Source: Lactobacillus sp. HBUAS51381 (lineage in GTDB: Bacteria; Bacillota; Bacilli; Lactobacillales; Lactobacillaceae). From it: a DNA stretch of 47,931 nt. The DNA is taken from positions 1 through 47,931 of the forward strand of contig NZ_JAAVSC010000021.1 in assembly GCF_012641095.1 (NCBI RefSeq). The letters run 5' to 3'. The position numbers and the translations under genes were made by a program. Of this stretch, positions 39,822 through 47,866 are shown piece by piece. Position 1 is the stretch's first letter. Each line of letters opens with the position of its first letter. The notes under the pieces are model-generated. The model did no database searches, was not told the origin of the DNA, and saw nothing but the letters and a program-made list of their open reading frames with translations.

Positions 39822-41207
39822 ATGAATCGACATTTAAGTACCTTTTTTATTTTTACTTTTGGTGCACTCGGGGGATTATTATTTGGTTTTGATACGGGGA
39901 TTATTTCGGGCGCTTCGCCATTAATTGAAAGCAACTTTAGCCTGAATATTGCACAGACCGGGTTTATTACGTCATCCGTTTTAATTGGGTCGTCCGTCGG
40001 GGCACTGGGCGTGGGCCCGCTGGCCGATCGGTATGGGCGGAAACGCTTGCTGATTTTGGCCGCCATTCTCTTCTTGATTGGGTCTTCGCTGTCCATGGTG
40101 GCCATCGGCTTCTGGTCCATGGTCGTTGCCCGGATCATCTTAGGACTGGCCGTGGGGTCAGCGTCAGCCTTGACGCCGGCGTACTTGGCCGAATTGGCAC
40201 CCGCAGAACGACGGGGGTCACTCGGGACGCTGTTTCAACTGATGATTACGTTGGGGATTCTATTGGCTTACGTGTCCAACCTGGGGTTCTTGAATCATAA
40301 CCTGTTGGGCGTTCGTGACTGGCGGTGGATGTTGGGGTCGGCCCTGATCCCGGCAGCCTTACTGTTAATTGGGGGACTGTTACTCCCTGAATCACCACGG
40401 TTCTTGGCTGAAAAAGGGCATAATGAGCAAGCCCTGAGCGTCTTGAAGATGTTGCGACAAAATACAGATGATGATCCCGAAAAAGAATTGGACGAGATCA
40501 AGGTCGTGGCCAATCAGCCTAAGGGGGGCCTGAAGGAACTCTTCACGGTGGCTCGTCCAGCGGTGGTTGTGGCGGTTGGGATTATGCTGCTTCAACAATT
40601 AGTCGGGATTAACTCCGTGATTTACTTCCTGCCACAGGTCTTCATTAAAGGGTTCGGCTTCGCTGAAGGCAGTGCCATCTGGATCTCCGTGGGCATTGGG
40701 ATTGTGAACTTTGTTGTGACCGTTCTGGCCACCGTCATCATGGATAAATTCAACCGAAAGACGTTCCTGATGTTTGGGTCAATCGTCATGGCCGTCTCAC
40801 TGGGTATCTTAGCGGTGATGAACTTTACCATGGATATTCACACGACCGCCATGCCAACCATGATTCTGATTGCGGTCTACATCTTCGGGTTCGCCATTTC
40901 CTGGGGGCCGATTGCCTGGGTCACGATTGGCGAAATCTTTCCACTCAGCGTGCGGGGGATCGGATCGTCCATCGGTTCCGCGGCCAACTGGATTGGAAAC
41001 TTCCTGGTTTCCCAATTCTTCCTGGTCATGCTGGCTTACTTCCACAACAATGTTGGCGGACCATTCGCGGTCTTCGCGGTCTTTGCCGTCCTGTCCATGT
41101 TCTTCGTCCACTACCTGGTTCCGGAAACACGGGGCAAGTCGTTGGAAGAAATCGAAATGGCCTTGCGACACCAATCTGGCAATGATGCGCCGTCAGAAGA
41201 AGACTAA
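39822..41207 (+). CDS. Sugar:proton symporter (MFS sugar porter, XylE/AraE type)
   Basis: A 461-residue, twelve-span MFS sugar porter. Family signatures are GGLLFGFDTGIISGASP (about 17-33), GPLADRYGRKRLL (about 64-76), the GRI/RxGxR-like PAERRGSLGTLFQ, the central LLPESPRFLAEKG (about 187-199), QQLVGINSVIYF (about 262-273) and the terminal VPETRGKSLEEIE. Such proteins take up xylose, arabinose or glucose. The ATG at 39822 follows GGAGG by twelve bases; a GTG at 39810 abuts that site. It lies near xylPQ and a sugar-acid-type SDR, which suggests pentose use. Confidence 0.9.
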   Translation: MNRHLSTFFIFTFGALGGLLFGFDTGIISGASPLIESNFSLNIAQTGFITSSVLIGSSVGALGVGPLADRYGRKRLLILAAILFLIGSSLSMVAIGFWSMVVARIILGLAVGSASALTPAYLAELAPAERRGSLGTLFQLMITLGILLAYVSNLGFLNHNLLGVRDWRWMLGSALIPAALLLIGGLLLPESPRFLAEKGHNEQALSVLKMLRQNTDDDPEKELDEIKVVANQPKGGLKELFTVARPAVVVAVGIMLLQQLVGINSVIYFLPQVFIKGFGFAEGSAIWISVGIGIVNFVVTVLATVIMDKFNRKTFLMFGSIVMAVSLGILAVMNFTMDIHTTAMPTMILIAVYIFGFAISWGPIAWVTIGEIFPLSVRGIGSSIGSAANWIGNFLVSQFFLVMLAYFHNNVGGPFAVFAVFAVLSMFFVHYLVPETRGKSLEEIEMALRHQSGNDAPSEED

Positions 41208-41221
41208 CTGATAACCATGAA

Positions 41222-41266
41222 ATAGCGCCCTTCAAAACCGCTAGCCGGTCTTGGAGGGCGCTATTG
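41222..41266 (+). terminator. Terminator of the symporter gene
   Basis: AATAGCGCCCT (41222-41232) pairs with AGGGCGCTATT (41256-41266), with further CAA/TTG and ACCG/CGGT pairs inside. The T-tract is weak on the plus strand. Confidence 0.75.
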
Positions 41267-41365
41267 TAATGGGAAAAATTCAGTCGGGGTCCTGGCTTGC
41301 GCGTGGGCGCGGCCCATCTTGATCAATCCTTTTTGCTTTAGCGGCATTGGTGCTAAAATTGAAAA

Positions 41366-41379
41366 TGAAAGCGCATTAT
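41366..41379. promoter_or_regulatory. Weak cre-like site upstream of the SDR
   Basis: TGAAAGCGCATTAT keeps the left half and the CG core of cre but has three mismatches on the right. It lies close to the likely promoter of the gene at 41395. Confidence 0.35.
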
Positions 41380-41394
41380 TAAGGAGCGATAGCA

Positions 41395-42168
41395 ATGTCA
41401 GATTTTAATCGTGAAAGTTTTTCATTAAAGGGCCAAGTGGCCATCGTCACCGGGGGTGCCAGAGGGCTCGGTAAGTTCTATACCACCGCATTATCCCTGT
41501 ATGGGGCCGATGTCATGGTGGTCAGTCGGACGCAAAATGGCTGGGATGAGATTCGGCAAGTCGTCGAACAGAACGGCCAGCACGTGGGCTTTCTGCAACA
41601 GGACGTGACCGCGCCGGGGGCGGCCGACAAGATTATTGCGGCGACATTGAAGGAATTTGACCACTTCGATATTTTGGTCAACAATGCCGGCGTGATTATC
41701 AGAAACGACGTGCTCGACTACAAGGACGAGGACTGGCAAAAGGTCATTGACATCAACCTGAACGCGACCTATTACCTGGCGCACGCGGCGGCCAAGGTCT
41801 TGACCAAGCAGAAGCACGGCAAGATTATCAACATTGGCTCGATGCTGTCCTACCGGGCCGGGAAATACATCTTCCCGTACACCGCCAGCAAGCACGCCGT
41901 CTTAGGATTGACGCGGGCTTACGCCGATGCCTTGGCCAAGGATAATGTTCAGGTCAATGGTTTAGCACCTGGCTATATTAGTACCGACATGACCAAGGCC
42001 CTACAGGAAGATCCCGTTCGGGGACCAGAAATTGCGGCCCACATTCCGAGTGGTGATTGGGGTGTTCCGGCCGATTTGATGGGGCCGATGATCTTCTTGG
42101 CCAGCCACGCCTCCGACTACGTGACCGGGGTCATGCTTCCAGTCGATGGCGGTTACCTACTGCGGTAG
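41395..42168 (+). CDS. Short-chain dehydrogenase, gluconate 5-dehydrogenase/KduD-like
   Basis: A 257-residue classical SDR. The cofactor motif TGGARGLG is at 19-26, NNAG at 96-99, and the catalytic triad Ser149, Tyr162 and Lys166 is intact (IGSMLSYRAGKYIFPYTASKHAV). The N-terminus NRESFSLKGQVAIVTGGARGLG and C-terminus YVTGVMLPVDGGYLLR match gluconate 5-dehydrogenases and 2-deoxy-D-gluconate 3-dehydrogenases (KduD). It likely acts on a sugar acid or polyol. AAGGAG lies about nine bases before the ATG. Its last twelve bases overlap the end of the convergent WYL regulator gene. Confidence 0.85.
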   Translation: MSDFNRESFSLKGQVAIVTGGARGLGKFYTTALSLYGADVMVVSRTQNGWDEIRQVVEQNGQHVGFLQQDVTAPGAADKIIAATLKEFDHFDILVNNAGVIIRNDVLDYKDEDWQKVIDINLNATYYLAHAAAKVLTKQKHGKIINIGSMLSYRAGKYIFPYTASKHAVLGLTRAYADALAKDNVQVNGLAPGYISTDMTKALQEDPVRGPEIAAHIPSGDWGVPADLMGPMIFLASHASDYVTGVMLPVDGGYLLR

Positions 42169-43119
42169 ATCCGCGAGTAGACGCTGGGCACTTTCTTTTA
42201 AATACGCGATGAGGGGCGCTGGCGCTTGGATAATCCGAGCACCGGCGCCTAAGTATAGGTACCACCGGCCAAAATCGGCCAGCTGCTGGGCGTTGGTCGG
42301 CTCGAGAAAACAGTCGAGCACGGCCGTCTGTTGAAAGGCATCTCTGAACTGTAGGGCCGCCGTGGGATGGGGATGCTGGTGAAACTGCTGGATGGCGTCG
42401 GCGTTTAACCGTAGCTGGACGTTGGGCTGCGGCTGGGCGTGTTTAATGGCCAGCGTGATGGCTTGAGGATCGAGGGCCCGTTCCTTAGCGATCGGCGTGA
42501 CCCGGGTCAATCGGGCGATAGCCAGCTGGACAAACTGGTGGTGCGTCAGGTCCCAGGCGTCCACGTACCAATTATTCTGACGGCTGAAAACGTGGCGCAC
42601 CCAGATGGTCAGAGTCCGTTCGGCGGTGGCGACGGTCAGTTGTCGCGTGGTCAGACAGGCATTGAGCAGGGGTTTCAACAGGGCCGGCGCGTGATCGGCG
42701 AGCTCCGTTAGCTTGGGGTTACGGGGATTAGTGTGGTCAAAGACCAACAGTTCCTGGAGCGTCAAGAGGTCGTCCTGTTGGGTTTGTGAGGCGATGGCGA
42801 CCAATTTTTCGGTCAGGGTATTGCGATTTTGCAGGTAGGGCAACTGGGTATTCAGCGTGGCCAAGAAGCTGACAAAGAGGGCCTTGAGCTCCTCACTGTT
42901 GAATTGAACGGCGGGGAGGAGTTGATTCTGCAGGACGGCGTAACCGCCGTCGCGGCCCACACTGGCGGTCAACGGCATGCCCAATTCCTGAATGGTATTG
43001 AGGTCACGGATGACCGTACTGCGGGAAACATGGAACTGCGTGGTGAGCTCACGAATCGTGAAGTATTGGCGATTGTTGATGTAGCGCATCATGGTATTAA
43101 TGCGATCGGTTTTATTCAT
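42157..43119 (-). CDS. WYL-domain transcriptional regulator (YafY-like)
   Basis: A 320-residue regulator with an N-terminal DeoR-type helix-turn-helix (YFTIRELTTQFHVSRSTVIRDLNTIQELGMPL, about 19-50), a small beta wing (DGGYAVL), a WYL-type domain (about 140-215; TLTIWVRHVFSRQNNWYVDAWDLTHHQFVQLAIARLTRV) and a C-terminal WCX-like extension. The WYL tripeptide is replaced by WYVDAWD. GGAG precedes the ATG. It is divergent from a GyrI-like effector-binding protein 80 bases away, a common pairing in lactobacilli, and overlaps the SDR gene's 3' end. The role is probably to sense a ligand and control the GyrI-like gene. Confidence 0.85.
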   Translation of the reverse strand: MNKTDRINTMMRYINNRQYFTIRELTTQFHVSRSTVIRDLNTIQELGMPLTASVGRDGGYAVLQNQLLPAVQFNSEELKALFVSFLATLNTQLPYLQNRNTLTEKLVAIASQTQQDDLLTLQELLVFDHTNPRNPKLTELADHAPALLKPLLNACLTTRQLTVATAERTLTIWVRHVFSRQNNWYVDAWDLTHHQFVQLAIARLTRVTPIAKERALDPQAITLAIKHAQPQPNVQLRLNADAIQQFHQHPHPTAALQFRDAFQQTAVLDCFLEPTNAQQLADFGRWYLYLGAGARIIQAPAPLIAYLKESAQRLLADLPQ

Positions 43120-43200
43120 CGTTTTTTCTCCTAACAGTGTCAGTTTTTGAAACTATTAGTGCGTATACTGAGTCTATCATTTGAAGGAGGCCACCACAAT

Positions 43201-43671
43201 ATGGCAGATTACACGATTGAAACAAAGGCAGCATTTACGATTCTCGGGATTGGCACGGTGTTAACGGGGGGATTCCCCGAGATGGGGCAACAGAAGACGG
43301 ACTTCTGGCAAAAGATTAATGCCGAGCATGCACTGGACAAGTTGACGGGCCTAAACGACTATCCCTTTGCCGTCAACGAAGCCATCAATGGTGAATTTCA
43401 CTACTACGCCGGCCGAGAAGTGGTGGCCGATACGGAAGCGGCGGCCGGTCAACGGTTAATTGAATTTCCAGCGGGCAAGTATCTGGTTATTAAAGGTACC
43501 GCGGCCGATCAGATGGGGTTGTACAACGCGCTGGAAGGCCCGGCCTTTGGTGAAATTTTGCCGCAATTGACCGATTACGCTTACGTGGGTGGCCCCAACA
43601 CGTCATACATGACGGGAACGACGGCCGATGGCGTGATTGGTGAGATGTTAGTGCCATTGGTTGAAAAATAA
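43201..43671 (+). CDS. GyrI-like/effector-binding domain protein
   Basis: A 156-residue soluble protein of the GyrI-like (SRPBCC-unrelated, SOUL-like fold) small-molecule-binding family. It reads YTIETKAAFTILGIGTVLTGGF at the start, has a central FAVNEAINGEFHYYAGREV and a closing IGEMLVPLVEK. Such stand-alone effector-binding proteins bind cationic or cyclic compounds and can protect against toxins or hydrolyse ligands. The ATG at 43201 has GAAGGAGG ten bases upstream, so a longer reading frame from 43147 is rejected. It is divergent from the WYL regulator, its likely controller. Confidence 0.8.
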   Translation: MADYTIETKAAFTILGIGTVLTGGFPEMGQQKTDFWQKINAEHALDKLTGLNDYPFAVNEAINGEFHYYAGREVVADTEAAAGQRLIEFPAGKYLVIKGTAADQMGLYNALEGPAFGEILPQLTDYAYVGGPNTSYMTGTTADGVIGEMLVPLVEK

Positions 43672-43680
43672 GAAGACATT

Positions 43681-43711
43681 GAGCGAGATGACATTACTCC
43701 CGCTCTTTTTG
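43681..43711 (+). terminator. Small terminator between the two GyrI-like genes
   Basis: GAGCG (43681-43685) pairs with CGCTC (43701-43705), followed by TTTTTGTG. Confidence 0.65.
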
Positions 43712-43726
43712 TGTAAATTAGGAGGT

Positions 43727-43742
43727 TGTTTCACGTGAAACA
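43727..43742. promoter_or_regulatory. parS site (exact consensus)
   Basis: TGTTTCACGTGAAACA is a perfect palindrome and an exact match to the ParB-binding consensus of Firmicutes. It covers the GTG start codon and spacer of the downstream GyrI-like gene. parS sites cluster near the replication origin, so the window is probably in the origin-proximal part of the chromosome. Confidence 0.85.
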
Positions 43743-44361
43743 TGAATGGCGAAAAGCAGAAAAGGCTTGGTATCTACCCAAGCAACCGACGATTCTAACC
43801 CTGCCTCGGTTGAATTTCATCACGCTGGAAGGAACGGGCGACCCCAATGAACCGCAGTTTGGCGAGCAGGTGAGCGCACTGTATCCGGTAGCCTATGATC
43901 TCCGGATGGCCTTGAAGCGCGGCGACTTGGGGACCCCTTACGAATACACGGTGTACCCGCTGGAGGGTGTGTGGACCACGGATGACGGCTCGCGTGGTGC
44001 GACGCTCAATAAGGCGGCCTTACACTATAAGATTATGCTACGGCAGCCGGATCGCTTAACCGAAGCGGATTTTCAGGCGAGTCTGGCACGGGTGATGGCG
44101 AAGAAACAGAACCCGTGGTTTGCGGACCTTAAGTGGGAGCCGTTTGAGGAGGGCCAGGTTCTCCAGACCATTCACCATGGGCCCTTTGACGATGAGCCAA
44201 CGACTTTTGCACAGTTGCAAGACGCCCTGGATCAGAAACACTTGAAGATTATCCCCACCATGGGCGACTACTGGCACCGTGAAATTTATCTGACCGATGC
44301 TCGGCGCACGGCCCCAGAGAAGGCGAAGACGGTGCTGCGGTATCGGGTGGCGCCGGCGTAG
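43735..44361 (+). CDS. GyrI-like small-molecule-binding protein
   Basis: A 208-residue soluble protein of the GyrI-like domain family (YdeE/BH1231-like), with KHEWRKAEKAWYLPKQPTILTLPRLNFITLEGTGDPNEPQFGEQVSALYPVAY at the start and a late VLQTIHHGPFDDEPTTFAQLQ typical of these proteins. The GTG at 43735 has GGAGG nine bases upstream; a TTG at 43726 is too close to that site. ParB bound to the parS palindrome over the start codon could influence its expression. It follows another GyrI-like gene, which suggests a two-protein detoxification or sensing set. Confidence 0.8.
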   Translation: MKHEWRKAEKAWYLPKQPTILTLPRLNFITLEGTGDPNEPQFGEQVSALYPVAYDLRMALKRGDLGTPYEYTVYPLEGVWTTDDGSRGATLNKAALHYKIMLRQPDRLTEADFQASLARVMAKKQNPWFADLKWEPFEEGQVLQTIHHGPFDDEPTTFAQLQDALDQKHLKIIPTMGDYWHREIYLTDARRTAPEKAKTVLRYRVAPA

Positions 44362-44389
44362 GCATGCGTCAGGGATCTGAATGATTACG

Positions 44390-44437
44390 AAAGGTTCCGA
44401 TGACGCAACGCATAGGTCAAGTCATCGGAACCTTTTA
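44390..44437. terminator. Bidirectional terminator between convergent genes
   Basis: AAAGGTTCCGATGAC (44390-44404) is the exact complement of GTCATCGGAACCTTT (44421-44435), followed by TAGAAC; the A- and T-ends serve both strands. Confidence 0.85.
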
Positions 44438-44458
44438 GAACATCTCGAAATACCGAGG

Positions 44459-45115
44459 CTATTTCAGCCACCGCAGAACTTGATCCAGCGTAGTGGCCTC
44501 GTGAGTTGGGCGAGCAGCGGCCGTGGGTGTCGCACCGATCCGGTTGATCCAGATGGATGGCCACCCGAGGGCGTTGGCCGGCACGATATCACTCGGATAC
44601 CCTTCGGCAATGTGCCAGTGGTTCTCCGACGTCAGGCCGTAATGATTTTCAACGGCCTTGAAGAAGGCATGGTCCGGTTTGTAGGCGTGCACGTCTTCGG
44701 CCGTCCAGATAGCAAAGGGAACCTCTAGCGCCGCGGCGTTGGCGGGGATGATATCCCAACTCGAATTTGACATCATGATCAAGTGGTAGCCGCGCTGCTG
44801 TAAGGTCTTCAGTGTGGCAATGACTTCTGGAAAGGGTTTGAGACTGCGGTGTGCAATCAGCACTTCCGGAAAGTAACGTTCAAATTGGTGCCGCAACCCA
44901 AACTGAAAGTCTAAGTGAATCAGGTTGTTCCGGGTCAGTAGATCGTAGTCTAAGTAAGGATGCATGTTGTTCCGGTCGGCCTGATAGGTCATGAACCGTT
45001 GGCGCGCCAGCTCTGGGTCGACGCCAATTTGGCTGGCCGCTTGGGCCACCGCGTCGTAAGTCCCATCCTCGTTGAGCAGGGTGCCGTAACAATCAAAGGT
45101 TAAGTATTTTTCCAT
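44459..45115 (-). CDS. HAD-superfamily hydrolase (haloacid dehalogenase-like)
   Basis: A 218-residue HAD hydrolase. Motif I is FDCYGTLLN (8-16) with nucleophile Asp9, motif II MMSNSS (about 114-119), motif III Lys in AYKPDHAFFKAV (about 144-155) and motif IV around HIAEGYPSDIVPANALG, where GYPSD takes the place of the usual GD(S)xxND. A helical cap lies between motifs I and II. It resembles haloacid dehalogenase-type/phosphatase proteins, and the substrate is unknown. AAGAGGAG is upstream of the ATG. It is a single-gene unit with a terminator on its 3' side. Confidence 0.85.
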   Translation of the reverse strand: MEKYLTFDCYGTLLNEDGTYDAVAQAASQIGVDPELARQRFMTYQADRNNMHPYLDYDLLTRNNLIHLDFQFGLRHQFERYFPEVLIAHRSLKPFPEVIATLKTLQQRGYHLIMMSNSSWDIIPANAAALEVPFAIWTAEDVHAYKPDHAFFKAVENHYGLTSENHWHIAEGYPSDIVPANALGWPSIWINRIGATPTAAARPTHEATTLDQVLRWLK

Positions 45116-45163
45116 AACTCCTGAGCTCCTCTTAAGTGAGATGACGCCTCCATTATGGAACAG

Positions 45164-45193
45164 AAAAGGCCACCCCGCAAGGTGACCTTTTTG
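45164..45193 (+). terminator. Hairpin between HAD and alcohol dehydrogenase genes
   Basis: AAAAGGCCACC and GGTGACCTTTTT form a stem with one G-U/mismatch. On the minus strand it would end the upstream alcohol dehydrogenase transcript (TTTTCTG follows); a second dyad GTTACCGTT/AACGGTAAC lies at 45222-45252. Confidence 0.65.
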
Positions 45194-45264
45194 AGTCGTT
45201 AACTGAAACAGTTTTAAGCAGGTTACCGTTGAAGTGGCGGCTTTAACGGTAACTGTGAATCAAC

Positions 45265-46437
45265 TTATTTAGCGTCGTAGGCAGCTTGGAAGATCTTGAT
45301 GATATCTTCCTTAGTTCCCTTGCGTGGGTTAGAGAAGGCGTTCCCATCCTTCAAGGCGTTTTCGGCCATCAGTTCGAAGTCTTCTGGCTTAGCACCGATT
45401 TCCTTGATGGAAGCAGGAATTCCAACGTCTTGTGACATTTGCTTCATGGCCTTGATGGACAATTCGGCAGCGTCACGCGTGGATAATCCAGTCGTGTCTT
45501 CACCCATGATTTCAGCCAATTGGGCGAAACGTTCTGGGCAGGCGATGATATTGTATTGTTCCACGTAAGGCAGAAGCAATGCACAGCAGACACCGTGTGG
45601 GGCGTCGTATTGGCCACCGAGTTGGTGAGCCATGGCGTGAACGTAACCCAAGTTGGCGTTGTTGAAGGCCATCCCGGCTAACATTTCGGCTTCGACCATC
45701 TTGGTCCGAGCGTCCAGGTTGTGACCGTTAGCAACAGCTTCACGTAAGGAGCCTTCGATTAACTTGATGGCTTCGACACATTGTGAGTCGGTGATCGGGT
45801 TGTGGTCAACGGACACGTAAGGTTCGATGGCTTGGACGAAGGCGTCCATCCCGGTTGCGGCCGTCAAATTCTTCGGAATATCGAGCATTAAGGTTGGGTC
45901 GTTGAAGGAAACCAACGGAATGTTCCGCCATGAAACAACGACGAACTTCAAATGGGTCTCTTCGTTGGTAATAACGGCGTGGCGGGTCAATTCGGAACCC
46001 GTCCCGGCGGTCGTGTTGACGGCAATCAGTGGTGGTAAGGCGTGGTCAAGCGTTTCGATCCCGGCCAACTTGGTGATGTCGTCACCGTTCGTCAAGATAT
46101 CGCCAGCACCCTTACCGGTATCGTGAGCGGAGCCCCCACCAATCGTGATGATGGAGTCGGCTTCGGCTTCTTGGTAGAGTTTCTTAACTTCCTTAATATT
46201 ACGAATCTTAGGGTTGGGTTCAACGTTGTCGTAAACGACGTAGTCCACGCCAGCGGCTTCAAGGGAAGCAATGGTTTGTTGAACGGCACCGTTCTCCATG
46301 CTTTCGAGAATCTTACCAGTAACGATGACGGGCTTCTTCATCCCCAACATCTTTGCACGTTCACCAATCTTGCTAATTACGCCAGGGCCAAAAAAGTTGA
46401 CACTGGGCATCAAAAAGTCATAACTACGTTCAGCCAT
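45265..46437 (-). CDS. Iron-type alcohol dehydrogenase (1,3-propanediol dehydrogenase-like)
   Basis: A 390-residue group III alcohol dehydrogenase. The NAD motif GGGSAHDTGKG is at 100-110. Metal ligands by alignment with FucO/DhaT are Asp198, His267 and His281. The fourth ligand, normally His four residues after the Asp (DALTHAIE), is Gln202 here (DAFVQAIE). It resembles DhaT/1,3-propanediol or methanol-type dehydrogenases that reduce aldehydes such as 3-hydroxypropanal to recycle NADH. GAGGG lies upstream of the ATG, and a canonical promoter is at 46497-46525. No glycerol dehydratase genes are nearby, so the substrate remains open. Confidence 0.88.
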   Translation of the reverse strand: MAERSYDFLMPSVNFFGPGVISKIGERAKMLGMKKPVIVTGKILESMENGAVQQTIASLEAAGVDYVVYDNVEPNPKIRNIKEVKKLYQEAEADSIITIGGGSAHDTGKGAGDILTNGDDITKLAGIETLDHALPPLIAVNTTAGTGSELTRHAVITNEETHLKFVVVSWRNIPLVSFNDPTLMLDIPKNLTAATGMDAFVQAIEPYVSVDHNPITDSQCVEAIKLIEGSLREAVANGHNLDARTKMVEAEMLAGMAFNNANLGYVHAMAHQLGGQYDAPHGVCCALLLPYVEQYNIIACPERFAQLAEIMGEDTTGLSTRDAAELSIKAMKQMSQDVGIPASIKEIGAKPEDFELMAENALKDGNAFSNPRKGTKEDIIKIFQAAYDAK

Positions 46438-46789
46438 AATTCAATTTTCCCTCTTTCAGAAGTTTTGAAAATACTTAGTACCAATTTCACAAAGTAATTA
46501 TAACTTAGTTGATTACAGTTTGCAACCGGTTCCGCATTATTTGACGCGCTACCCACGATAAAACCGACTTGAAATACTGATGTGCTGCAATTTCACGAAG
46601 CAAAATAAAACTGAAAAGCGCCAGTTCACTCACTTTTTTCGACTAATGAAAAGTCTAACAAGTTGACTAGTCAACACGTCGGTTGGGTTGGCCACTGGGT
46701 GGGTTAGGAATCGGCGAGACGGATTTCGCCATTTTCTTTCCTAAAAGTGGTTATAATGAAAGTATCTTGTAACGTGAGAAGGAATCAGT
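46438..46789. other. Divergent intergenic region
   Basis: No gene is seen. The left end carries the alcohol dehydrogenase promoter, with a TTTGTGAAATT half-site resembling part of a Rex operator just downstream of its -10. The right end carries TATAAT at 46752-46757 and GAAGGA for the CDF gene. A small dyad GTTGACTAGTCAAC is at about 46661-46674. Confidence 0.5.
46497..46525 (-). promoter_or_regulatory. Promoter of the iron-type alcohol dehydrogenase
   Basis: On the minus strand TTGCAA (46520-46525) and TATAAT (46497-46502) are exactly 17 bases apart. Confidence 0.75.
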
Positions 46790-47782
46790 ATGAAGGATAT
46801 GAATGCGCATCGCCGTGATGAGCAGGCACAGTGGCGGGCCCGGCAGCAGACCGAGTTAACCAAGCTAAAGGGAGCGCAACGGCATCTGATCCTAAACGTA
46901 GGGGCCTATCTGGCCATTTCGATCATTGAATTTTATCTGGCCATCATCGGCCATTCGCAGACGTTACGTGCGGATGCGTTTAACAATCTGTCGGGGATTA
47001 TCTCGTCCGTCCTGCTAATGGTGGGAATCTACATCGCGCGTGACATTCACGACGATGATCTGATGGGCCAGCCGCTTCCGGAAGACCTGGAAAACAGCGG
47101 CCAGCGGCTACAATTGACACGGTTTCACTACGAGACCGTGTTCACGCTGATTACGGGAATTGTGATGATTGCGATTGCCGCCAGCGTCATTTATTCCGGG
47201 ATTAAGAGCCTGATGCACACGGAAACCCAAGAGGTTCCTCAGCCCATTACGTTAGTCGGTGCGGCGATTGCGACCGTAATCATGTTGGGTGTCTGGTGGC
47301 TGAATCGCCGGGCCGGTCGTAAGCTACAGAACGCCGCGTTGACGGCCGCCGCCCAGGATAGTCTGAGCGATGCCGTCACCAGTCTGGGGACCATGGTCGC
47401 CATTGGTGGCGCGCTACTCTTCAAGCTGAGTTGGTTGGATGGTGTCGCCAGTATCTTAGTCGGGATTTTCATTCTGTCCGCCGGGATTAAGATCTTTCGC
47501 GAGAGTAGCCTTAACCTCGCCGATTACTTTGATCCACAGGTTGAAGATGAATTCCGGCAGGCCACCGAAGCCTTTCCGGCCGTCGATCGGGTGTTGGAAC
47601 TCAAAGCCCATTACAACGGCAACGTGGTCACGTTGGAACTGGTGATTGCCGTCGATCCCCACATGGAGGTTCAGGACAGCTACCGCTTGGGTGAAGAGAT
47701 TGAGGCCACGATGCGGTTGAAATTTGGGATTGTGGACACCGACGTGGTCGTCGTGCCGGCAGCCAAACATTTAGACAAGTAA
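46790..47782 (+). CDS. Cation diffusion facilitator, possible Mn2+/Fe2+ exporter
   Basis: A 330-residue CDF transporter with six membrane spans (about 30-185) and a C-terminal cytoplasmic domain. The intramembrane metal site is atypical for zinc: span II has Asp62 and Asn66 (ADAFNN) where Zn exporters have HxxxD, and span V has Asp190 and Asp194 (DSLSD). A DxxxD motif in span V is a feature of manganese-type CDFs. The C-terminal domain ends VDTDVVVVPA. The ATG is preceded by GAAGGA. It likely protects against excess manganese or iron; the metal assignment is inferred from the motif. Confidence 0.85.
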   Translation: MKDMNAHRRDEQAQWRARQQTELTKLKGAQRHLILNVGAYLAISIIEFYLAIIGHSQTLRADAFNNLSGIISSVLLMVGIYIARDIHDDDLMGQPLPEDLENSGQRLQLTRFHYETVFTLITGIVMIAIAASVIYSGIKSLMHTETQEVPQPITLVGAAIATVIMLGVWWLNRRAGRKLQNAALTAAAQDSLSDAVTSLGTMVAIGGALLFKLSWLDGVASILVGIFILSAGIKIFRESSLNLADYFDPQVEDEFRQATEAFPAVDRVLELKAHYNGNVVTLELVIAVDPHMEVQDSYRLGEEIEATMRLKFGIVDTDVVVVPAAKHLDK

Positions 47783-47812
47783 AGCCATGCCGGGTTTGTC
47801 GACATGGCTTTT
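47782..47812 (+). terminator. Terminator of the CDF gene
   Basis: AAGCCATG (47782-47789) pairs with CATGGCTT (47803-47810), followed by TTCG. Confidence 0.7.
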
Positions 47813-47866
47813 CGTTTGGTTTGGGTTAAGTCCTAAAGGTTGAAAGGTCACGAACATGCTCCAGTC

